From Laburnicola sp. R22_1 (Eukaryota > Ascomycota > Dothideomycetes > Pleosporales > Didymosphaeriaceae): a DNA stretch of 64,000 nucleotides. The stretch covers positions 930,001 through 994,000 of the forward strand of contig JACONQ010000020.1 in NCBI GenBank assembly GCA_014281115.1, read 5' to 3'. Below, one piece after another: positions 54,621-64,000 of this stretch. A model generated the notes under the pieces. The model was not told the origin of the DNA and ran no database searches. It saw nothing but the letters and a program-made list of their open reading frames with translations. The translations under genes were made by a program, and so were the position numbers. Every line of letters starts with the position of its first letter. Position 1 is the first letter of the stretch.

Positions 54621-57600
54621 AGGTTGCCTACTCCGAAGTGTGCTCAATAGGCAAATTCTACTATGTTAATAAAAGTCTGTATGCACAACGTTGAAACACG
54701 TTGCACACGACTCGTCCACCTTGTCCGTCCCACACTACTGGCTCGCGCCGTCCGGTGAACAAAACCTCACCCCCCACCCTCGCATCTCAACCCATCTCCC
54801 ATAGCAAGGGCATCCCTCCTCCCTCACACGACCCCAAACAATGCACCAAATATAATTTCACATGCTCGACTCCATCAGCAAGGCAAACCCAGCTCATCTC
54901 ACAAAAAGACGGTGAAGCGTCTCGCCAGCACATTTCTCAGCTCCCACACGCAACCCGCAATCACTCGCTAGTTATCATCCCTTTTTCTCATCGCATTTTA
55001 GTAGCCACTCACCAGCCGCACTCGCACCGCCTGTGCGGTCAAAGTCCCGATGCCGGAGGCAAATTCGGGGCTTTTGTGCGTGAATGGCTGGCTGATAGGC
55101 GAGAACCTCGGTTCACCCTAGCACATGTACGCATCAGCTCTCTCGAAAAGAAAAAAGCGCCGGTGGAGGCGAAACCAAGCAAAGCAAAGCGCGAATCTGA
55201 CGTTGAGATATGGTAATCGTCAGCTCGAAAAATAAAAGCTGGCTTGTGGAGGCGAAGCCAAGCGCGAATCTGTCAATGAGGGGCTGGGTTTCGGAGAAAA
55301 AAAACGAATGTAGTACAGGAAAAGATAATTGGTTTTTCTTTTCTCTTCTCTTGGCGTTTGCCTTTTTTTCTTCTCTTTTCTTTGGATTCGCTGGTTCGTG
55401 TATTTGCTATTTGCGCTTTGTTTTGGTGTTCGTTTTGATGAGCAGGCTACCGTATCGTACCGCCGTTTGGGTCACTCAACAAAGTCATCAAGTCAGCATT
55501 GAAATCACCCGACGCACCGTCCCACAATCTCATGACGGACATGCTATTCTATGCTGATTCCTTCAGCATGACATATTCAATGTCACCAGTCCACCACGCC
55601 GGGCCCCTACGAAGAATGGCCGAGTTCCATCTATGGGGGTACAGTAGGTCCGTGTCACCTACGAAATGCTTTCTCTCCAGGCTGCAGGGCTGAACGACGC
55701 ATGATTGACCGACTGTCGACACTGGCCGCGTCATCCGGATCTCCTCCATCTCTGCTCTTCGGTCGTCGTTCTACCTTTAGTATACGGCCACAGCTCCATG
55801 GAGCAATTCCCCGGATACGTACCGGATACGTACGTATAGTACAGAAGTACTTGCGCTGCGCCCATCGAGGCTATCTACCTACTCGGTAGGTATGTAATCA
55901 GACAGGCTAGCCCCGCCCCCAACCAACCAGCGAAAAAGGCACGTCCGTAGCAGTAGACTCCGTACGCCGTACCGTCTCAAGACCATCATCCTTGTGCGAA
56001 ATCGAAATCGAAGCAGTTGCCTGCGATCGAATCGATCTCCACCTCACCGTGCGTGATGTCGTGTTGCTTTGATTTCCCGAAGACTAGATACCTTTCGTAT
56101 CGGATCGTATCGTATGCCGAAACGGAACGCCCACCGTTGATTTGCCTTTTGCTCGTGCTACAGTAGGTAGACTAGACCAGCTAGCTTTGCTTTTCTTCGC
56201 GCAGGCAGCCTCGTCTATTGCGCCCTGCTCTGAATATCGTGATCGCAGATTGAGACAGTGAGTGGCTTCATGCTCACGAGCAACCATCTCATATCGTATC
56301 ATGCTTCAACACACCCCACCACATCCAGCACAACATCAACGTACCCCTGACCGGTCCATCAGCGCATTGTCTCATTATTCGCCCACGAGTATCTCGTGTT
56401 GCACGCTGGTCACGGCACTAACATCCCATTCGCCTATCGTGCAGCTTCTACTAAACATGCGACCGTTTCCGGCGTACTTGATAGCACTCAACTTCCAAGG
56501 CAGGCACACTGCAGTCATGCGTGGTGGTGAGGAGCTAGGTATGTAGCTACCCCGCTTTCTATATCCCAGCACCGATCAGACACACACCCTGTTCGCCAAC
56601 CGAGTCATGAGAACAGAACCCGCTGGGAAACCATACGACAAGCATAATTCGCTTGCATAATCCCGTTGATGCTATGGGTGCCCGCACTTTGGAGGCGCAG
56701 TTGCCCAATGCAACAAACAAGGCAACGGTTCGTTCTGCATCCATCCTACAAGCGAGTATTATTTTGGTTCCGGACTCAACATTGAGGTAACAAGGACTGG
56801 TGATGAGCGGCACATTGCAGAATATGCATGTTTAAGGCATTGTGTAGCCGACTCTGCATGCCCGGCCATGTGCTGCTGTCCGTCGTCTTCACCCGCGGAT
56901 GTGGTTTGGGGTTCGGACCCCACACGAGACCTCCAACCCTGGTCGTCATCTTCGAAAACGCATCTTACGCCCCCAAAAAGTATGGGACAGGATGAAGATT
57001 ACGCCTGGAGGATGGTATGAGCCTCTATGAGGATAGCAATATGGTCCTGTGAACTAGGCAAAATGGTGCAAACTGCAAAGCACACCGTGCACAACGGCCC
57101 GTCGGCGCTGCGGGAATGCACGGTGGGACAGAGGGCCCTTGGTTATATAGGCTGTACGCATGCACCAACCATGGTCCTGACTCTGCTCCGGGTGGTCGGA
57201 ACATTTTTGGCTTGCATACTGGCCAAGGGGGCGTATGCAGACGGCATACGGTTCTGATAATTAAGCCTTCCGGTCGACCTATGAAAATTCGCTCTCGTCT
57301 CTAAAGACGCGCGGCAACTTTGCTCAATTGACGAAAATTCCAATGGCCCGATGACGATATGAACAAGACGATAGTTTGCGCACCCGGATACCGAAGGCCA
57401 GCCGGAGGACAGGCAAATCGCGGTTAATTCCAAGACAACGCAGTAAGCTTTGAATACCGTAAAAGTTGCGAGCCCCGTAATTGTGGACAACAACTTTCAG
57501 GCATACAATACAATCACACCTAAATGTCAGACGAACGTCCCTCTGTGCGATTTGAGTAACCCGCGAAGCAGCAGCATGACAGAGTATGGGCTTACCCCAC

Positions 57601-59894
57601 ATGTGTTGAGCAAGTTGAGCTTACCGAGAACTCCGATCACCCGCCAATCTACATAACGGGAATCAGCGGGGTTTGAGTGGCGGAATTATCATCCGGATCG
57701 GTGAATTGTTGCAGACGTATATGCATGCTCTCCACGTCGCACCAATTGACTCGCAAATCCTGTCTGACATCTATTCGAACACCGTACCTTCCTCTCGGCA
57801 TCGCGAGTTTTCCCAATAAGGCCAGAGGGCGATGAACGACTGGCGGTTGAGCTACGCCGATAACACCAACAATACGTTCTGGGAATATGAACTGAGTTCC
57901 GTATAGGATACCATCTCAGTGGTTGGATAGGATATGGATAGAATGCCAACAAGGAGCTTTCAAACTTTGATGTCGGTCAAAGATGGTACCGTATGATTTG
58001 AATTCGAGGCATAGTCCTTTGCCAGGGGCATTTCGATAGGAACGTTTCACCTCAGAAATGATAGATGATTTTACCGGACTGGGGCGACATTCGGTTCGAC
58101 TTCGAGGCCCTCGTCCTGTCGTCTTGAGAGACGCATCGCGAGATCTGTTGTACCAGTAAAGCATGCACAAGTATATCTTGAACGTAGCCATGCATGCTCT
58201 GGACGCATTGAGCAGAGTTTTGGCCCCCAGGCTGAAGTATAGGAACCACCTGGGCGGATTTCGTACGTCCATGTTCTGTGGAGCATTTTAACTTGTTGAT
58301 GTGCACCAATATCCTGCCCTGACGTGCCACGTCTTTGGGCAGCAAGCAGAAGGCCGTTGTGGGTCCGGTACGGAGCTGGGGATTGCTGAGGAGACCATAT
58401 TTTCGAGGACATGCGCTGGCATTGTATCACCCCCGAGCCGTGGAGTAGGGTTTAAAGCATCGAGATGAGGAAAGAACACCACAGATGCTAATATGATCAC
58501 CGTGAAACAGACCCAGAAGCGTATCCGTTACTGGAAGGAGATAATAAGCGGATGAGCATTGCTGCCTCTGCGTAACCATTTCTTATCCGCGACTCGTGCG
58601 TAGCACCAGCTGCCCTTGAGGCGCATAAAGGCTCCAATGCAGATGTTGTATCTCAAGTTCTCGTCGGTGCCTCGGAAAACTACCTTGATAGATACGGTAG
58701 GCGCGAACGACTGGGTATCGCTGAAGCGGAAGGCGCGGCCTCTGCTCTGGGCATGTGAACTGTTCCGCTTTTAGTGTCATGAGGGCAACAGAAACGCAAC
58801 GAAAGGCTTGCGGATATCCTTGTCGAGGAAAACTGGGTTGAAAGTTGAAACGGCTGGTGCCTGGCACGCGTATCGCTGCGGCTGTGCGCTTCCAGTAAGG
58901 AACAAGCGCAGCCAGCCACACTGGGCCTATTCTGAAGTATGTACCGGTACTTCCTTGCGTGGTCGCATTGAGGGCGGAGACTCCCGTGTGTGGACATGGG
59001 CACTTGAGGCTGATATAGCAGCCCGGATCTCAGCGCGCCACGGCGGCTCTCCCACGGCGGCATCGTCTGTCGTCGTACCAGTAGCCAGTGCATGAATGGT
59101 GCCCGGTTACTCAGGGAGCGTCGTGGAGCCGGTGAGCAGTGCCGCACGGCTTCGTCCAAGGCGGCGAAAAGGCTCTGGTCGTGCAGAAATGGCTCGCTCG
59201 ACACCAGCTGCGGCGGAACTAGACGCTGGAGGCGACAAGATGCGGCTCTTGTGGACGGTGTATAAGAAGAAGGCGTGCCTCGAGGCCCTCGCCTAGCCCA
59301 GAGCCCGTCAGCGCCGATTGCGCGGCTTGCTGATGCCTGATGGACTGGCGGCATGGATGCAAGCATGCAAGATGCATTCATTCCAAGGGTGCGTTGCAGC
59401 AGCGGCCTCCCGCTCGCACGGGCCTCTACTGGCGGTTGCCTTCTTTGCCTTCCGCCTTTTTGCGAACCGCGGAACCAGAGCCGCAGCACCTTTTGTCTGG
59501 ACATACTAAACTCGAGGCTCACCGCGCTGTATCCAGCCTCCCACGCCCATCTGCACGTCCATCTAGCCCTCGCGCCTCCCCCTCCCATCCGTGCGCGTGT
59601 CATCCCGGCCTTCTGACGCCGTGAGTGACCCTCTGTCACGCTTCACACCCGGAACCTCAGTTTGCGCCCCCAGCTCTGTGCGCACCCCCGATCCGTCGAT
59701 GCACTCCTACCTAGTGTGTAGCTCTCGCGCCCCGTACACTCTGCTTCGGCGCTAGCCGCTTCGAGAGCCGCCCGTTCACTCACGCAACACCTCTCGGATG
59801 CTGCCAAGACCCGAGGCCAGCCGGGCCACTATCTCCATCAGAATTCCTTGTCTCCGTTGCCGACGAACCTGCCGCCCAGCCTGCGGCTCTCACC
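54621..59894. other. 5.3-kb stretch without a credible gene
   Basis: Short and medium open frames on both strands, the longest 319 codons at 58680-59639 (minus), but none shows a motif, signal peptide, codon pattern or conserved block that I recognise. A pyrimidine-rich tract lies at about 55325-55390. Overlapping GGATACGTAC steps occur near 55812-55836, and GTATCGGATCGTATCGTAT near 56097-56115. Base composition is normal, so this is not part of the RIP-mutated island. It could hold long UTRs, non-coding RNAs or decayed genes. Confidence 0.45.
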
Positions 59895-62388
59895 ATGCAG
59901 GCCAATGTCGACCTGGAGTCCAGATTTGTAAAAGCGTTGCGGACGCAGGCAAGGACGGCTAATCGACCCGCCGATGCCCTCCCTTGTCCCTACTGTACCC
60001 ATTCTGGATGCACGTTTCGAAGTGTCAGCCAGCTCTACACCCACGCCAAGGAGGAACATGCCTCTGACATGCAGGCCCTCGATCCCGTCAACGCCCATGC
60101 CGAGCTGAGAGATGCCGCTCTACGCATGTAAGTCGAACGCAGACTGTGTCACGTCATGTCCTGCTTTGTCGGACAACAGTTCTGACCACTACGTGCAGGA
60201 AGGGTGTCGCGGACCAGTCCTCGGAAGCCACAGCTGGCGGGAGCTCCACCCCCGACATCACCACCCTCTCGCTGGACACAGCCCAGGGCCGCCTGTCTCC
60301 ATCCGGAAAGAAGAGGCCGGCCGACTCGGATTTCCTTGCCCGCCGAGCCAAGGCCCCAGTTCAGACGGAAATTTACGACGATGACTACTCGAGGGACCTC
60401 CCCCATACCATCGTCCCGGAACGAACACGGCCCAGGCCGTCTCGGCTGTTTGATCCCAGTCAGGGCTCCAGAGGCACTTCATCTCCCTATCGATCAACTC
60501 CTGAAGTCGCCAGTGAATGGTCAGTTGAAGCTAATCGCAGCCAACTTCAGTCTTCACAGCCACCACAGTCGCCAAAGCATCCATGGCGCAAAAATCCAGG
60601 TCCTAAAGCCCAGGCACCCGATCCCAAGCTACCCGTCACACATGCTTATCAACGCCAACCTGGCCTGCTTCAGATTCCAGGCTATGATCCTCGGTATCCA
60701 GGTCTCCTGTTGCAGCCAGACTCCCGGCCGATATCCCAAGAGCAACTAGCCTCCGAAGTCAAGTCCATTTATGCCGGTCTAACCATGGTAGAGACGAAGT
60801 GCATTCACGTCGACTCGGCACAGGCTACTGCTTTGCAAGAGGGTTCAGATCCCACTACAAGACTCGCAAGCGATCATTGGCAGGCATTGATTGCCCTTCA
60901 TAGGACTCTATTACATGAACACCATGACTTCTTCCTCGCCTCTCAGCATCCTTCCGCGTCTCCCGCTCTCCGACGGCTGGCTGCAAAATACGCGATGCCG
61001 GCGAGGATGTGGAAACATGGCATTCATTCATTCCTTGAATTACTTCGTCGTCGGCTGCCTGAGAGCATCGATTATATGCTTGCCTTTATTTACCTGGCCT
61101 ATCAAATGATGGCCCTACTCTACGAGACGGTGCCAGCTTTCGAAGATACGTGGATAGAGTGTTTGGGCGATCTGGGCCGCTATCGCATGGCGATCGAAGA
61201 TGAGGACCCCCGAGACCGGGAGACTTGGGCTGGCGTGGCCCGATCATGGTATAACAAAGCTGCTGACAAGAATCCTTCTGTCGGTCGACTATACCACCAT
61301 TTGGCTATCCTGGCACGTCCGAATGTTCTCCGGCAGCTATACTACTACGCCAGGTCCCTGAACTGCGTCCAGCCGTTCCCTAGTGCGCGAGAATCTATTC
61401 TGACTCTATTGGACCCCATTCTTGACCGTTCCAATGTGTCATACTCGCATGATCTGCCTATTGATACGAGTTTTATTCGGGCCCATGGCGTACTATTTAA
61501 GAAGATGTCGGCAGAGAAGTTTGAAGAAGCTCGGTTCGCATTTCAGAGTCAGCTCGATAATCACATTGGACGCGTGACTTCCAAATGGAAAAAGCAAGGT
61601 GTTTACATAGCTGTCACAAACCTCGCAGGTCTTTTTGACTATGGGCACGACGAGTCCATCCTCCGACAAATGCTTGACCTGCACGGTAAACAGCTTGATC
61701 GGCTCGTCAGTCGGCCATCCCTATTCCGCGATGGAAGCCAATCTCCCTTCCCTGTCGAGCAGGATATTTCAGCATCTCCGGTATCGGATTCAGATATTTC
61801 CGCCCAGATTGAAACCCTTTCCTCTGACCCCGACTCCACGTTCGCTCGCGCCTACCTTCTCACGATGACTACGTTTATGCTGGTACTTCGTCGTATAGGC
61901 GATAAAAACGTACTTCCTCACGTACACGTCCTCCTCTCCTTCCTTTCCACCTTCGCTTCAATCAAATTCGTTGCTCGACTTATTGACCGCGCTCCCTGGA
62001 CCGAGCTAGTTTCTTTTCTCAATACGTTATTAAAGTCAGAACAACGACCTGCAACAATCATTCCAGGTCCTGTGTTTGCCACGGATCAAGCCGATAACCT
62101 TCCTCTTCCCGAGGACTATTCAATAAATGGACAAATTTGGAGCCAATGGTATTTTCCGGAAGGGTGGTTTAGAAAGGGTCATGACGAGGAGGACCGAAAT
62201 ATGGAGCTTGCGAGTACTGTCAAGTCTCGGACAGAAAGAGTGTTACGTTTAGGCTACGAACTGGCTTCGGTGAGTAGGTTTGATACTCCGTCCTCCGTTT
62301 CTGACCCATTCTTCAGTTCCATCGCTGGATGTCCTATGACGAGCAGACTCACACCTTTTCTGTAATCAATGTTTCCGACTCCTCTTGA
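59895..62388 (+). CDS. EST1/SMG5-7-like protein with N-terminal zinc finger
   Basis: Exons 59895-60127, 60199-62269 and 62317-62388 (2376 nt, 791 aa; introns of 71 and 47 bp). N-terminal CPYCTHSGCTFRSVSQLYTH then H forms a C2H2-like finger. A Ser/Pro-rich linker (about 80-220) follows. The helical region from about 290 has HRTLLHEHHDFFLASQHPS and the typical EST1 DNA/RNA-binding core GRLYHHLAILARPNVLRQLY, YYARSLNCVQPFPSARES. The C-terminus LGYELASFHRWMSYDEQ is reached only after the last splice. Family members act in telomerase recruitment or nonsense-mediated decay; which applies here is not decidable. Confidence 0.87.
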
Positions 62389-63684
62389 TCTCGATGCTCG
62401 CTTTCTGCGACTTTGGCCATTCGCGACATTTCATATGCTGCTGCTGTCCTCTGATCAGTGAAGTCGCTTCTACCTTACTGCGAGTGCCAACTCGCTACAG
62501 AGTTGAAGATATACGTAGTATGTCACTTTGATTCGTTAAATTGACGAACCGTACGAGGGAGTGGAACTGTGTGTTGACATGATAGACGCTTTGGCCCAAT
62601 GCCTTGACAAAGCCAGTCGACGAGTTACAGCATAGAAGTAAACGCCCACTGGAGCATGATGGGGCATATCGGGATTGAAGCATACAGCAAGCTGTACATG
62701 AAGTGCAAGCAAGGCGACTTAAGATGAACAACATGTCGCAGCAAACAGCCATCAACAGATGGTAAGGCCAAAAAATAATCGAAATAAGATATATTTAACG
62801 AGAGGCTGTTGTGATACGGACATGCGTAGCATTACATTGCTGAATGGCATGTCTCTTTTCAATGTAAAGGATCCAGCGGAAGGATTCGTGAGCGCACATA
62901 CACAGTGCTGTCTACTTACATTAGTGTAATTACATGGGCACTTCAACTTGTAGAATATAAACGAATTCACGTGTGTATGTGTTCACTTTTATACTTTTAG
63001 AGTGGGCTTTAAATGATTTAAATTTGGCTTGAATAAATGCTCGATTGCTTCTAATAAACACCAGAACATAGATGACTTTCGTCCAAGACAGCAAGTCACA
63101 GTTGGAGTCGCGGGGTGAAGCGTGGGGGCACCTCTACCACGAGCGACACTAACTAACTGGATGTGGTCTAGCCTCGTCGGGCTTTCGTGGCGCCCGATCG
63201 TCCGTGGACGAAGCGGCAGCACGTCATTGATTCCAAAGCACTCCCATAACACGGAACGTCAGCGCATCGCGGACCAGATGTCGCGGACGACAGTTTTCCC
63301 TTGGTACACTTTACAAGCCACAGTCCTTGACCTTCACGTCTGAGCGCGTGCGTCTTCTGGACAGATCAACGGCGGTAGGTAGGTTAGCCGCGCTGTCAAA
63401 GCTCCGAACCGAATCTCGATATCTTTCCCGAGCGTCGTGACTGATCTAATTGTTGAGCGCAGGCAACGGAAAACGGACGCGAACCTGATGACCATTCGGT
63501 ACGCATTTTGGCTTCGCATTGTCTTCGGATTCGAAGCAGTCGCGTACTAACCGTCCCCCAGCTGAACGACTGGCAATGATCCCGCGACCGTAAAAACCAT
63601 AGCCAACCGCCACATACCACACGCAAGATCCGCATCTGCTGTACTTCCTCCCGTAGCGTGCGATCGCGCCGCTTTAAGCACACT
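62389..63684. other. intergenic, no gene recognised
   Basis: 3' flank of the EST1-like gene and upstream region of the gene starting at 63685. The part at about 62750-63060 is somewhat AT-rich. Nothing coding recognised. Confidence 0.5.
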
Positions 63685-64000
63685 ATGTCGTCTTCCACCG
63701 ACGCAGCGATTCTCGAAGACGCAGATGTAGAACGTGAATTTCGAGGACGCCTACGCGCACATAAAGCAGCCTCAAAACTTCTCCACGACCGCCCGAACAC
63801 GGTTGATGAGCCTTCCCGCACCTCGGAGGCAAGCGATAACGCACCATTGCTGGGCGGCGATAGAAACAGTTCCGATTCGGCGGGAAGCGTACACAGCAGC
63901 GATGGCAGCGAACCAGAGTGGTTTGGGTATGCCGAGTTTCGAGGGCTTCCCTGGTGGAAGAGACCGTCGGTATGCGCTATGCTCTCACCTGAAAGAGGAG
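63685..64000 (+). CDS. N-terminal part of a probable major-facilitator transporter, cut by the window end
   Basis: Open from ATG 63685 (CACTATGTCGTC). The product begins with an acidic, Ser-rich cytosolic leader (SSSTDAAILEDADVEREF; SEASDNAPLLGG) and then EWFGYAEFRGLPWWKRPS, a leader form I know from fungal MFS transporters just before the first helix. A GTATGC donor follows at 63970, so the first intron may start there (exon 63685-63969, phase 0); read-through also stays open to the end. No membrane helix is inside the window, hence the family call is tentative. Confidence 0.55.
   Translation, partial: MSSSTDAAILEDADVEREFRGRLRAHKAASKLLHDRPNTVDEPSRTSEASDNAPLLGGDRNSSDSAGSVHSSDGSEPEWFGYAEFRGLPWWKRPSVCAMLSPERG

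Noticed and set aside
54701..55216. 171-codon plus-strand open frame after the GH36 gene
   Set aside because: No motif, His/Ser/Pro-rich, no start context; treated as noise.
56900..56940. GGGGTTCGGACCCC stretch resembling a tRNA T-arm
   Set aside because: No acceptor, D or anticodon arms can be folded around it.
58680..59639. 319-codon open frame on the minus strand
   Set aside because: Composition is that of GC-rich random frame (many Arg/Ser/Pro), no motif, and plus-strand frames overlap equally well. Not called a gene.

Overview
This is a 64 kb piece of nuclear DNA from a filamentous ascomycete, most likely a plant-associated Dothideomycete (Pleosporales-like). The grounds are: genes with many short introns (about 43-150 bp, GT..AG with GCTAAC/GCTGAC-like branch sites), two Zn2Cys6 regulators, a cerato-platanin, GH11/GH17/GH36 enzymes, and a sharply bounded AT-rich block full of RIP-mutated transposons. 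The species is inference; gene structures were built by hand from splice signals and reading frame.

Layout. 1-6.3 kb: the 3' part of a GH17 glucanase gene with an internal stop, an aminoglycoside-phosphotransferase-like gene with two frameshifts, and an intact diflavin reductase (TAH18). 7-16.3 kb: a two-RRM RNA-binding protein, a head-to-head pair of Zn2Cys6 transcription factors, and a penicillin-acyltransferase-like Ntn hydrolase with a (CA)n repeat in its intron. 16.4-22.2 kb: an F-box-like Cys-rich protein, a membrane-protein relic broken by a 107-bp insertion with an 11-bp target duplication, a broken gene of an unnamed fungal family, and a WD40-like protein.

22.74-35.46 kb: an AT-rich island whose two edges carry an exact 25-bp inverted repeat. 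Inside, my reading is one pogo/Fot1-type DNA transposon (minus strand, N- and C-terminal parts of the transposase recognisable) that received a short repeat of about 0.5 kb and two LTR retrotransposons: a 2.8-kb non-coding one (23073-25877) and a 7.4-kb Ty3/gypsy element (27273-34680). All are full of C-to-T/G-to-A changes: stops come from CAG, CAA and TGG codons, the RT YxDD box reads YINN, and integrase Asp codons read Asn.

35.6-64 kb: a 13-exon amino acid permease starting 178 bp from the island, a secreted cupredoxin, a cerato-platanin, a GH11 xylanase, a head-to-head pair of RNA-processing proteins (NFKBIL1-like and NSRP1-like), an ankyrin protein with a fungal STAND-type N-terminus head-to-head with a GH36 enzyme, a 5.3-kb stretch without a credible gene, an EST1/SMG-like protein, and the start of a probable transporter cut by the window end. 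Most genes are independent monocistronic units. The secreted enzymes and cerato-platanin fit a plant-interacting life style. The strongest new signal is the nested, RIP-mutated island and the related un-mutated short insertion at 18.4 kb.
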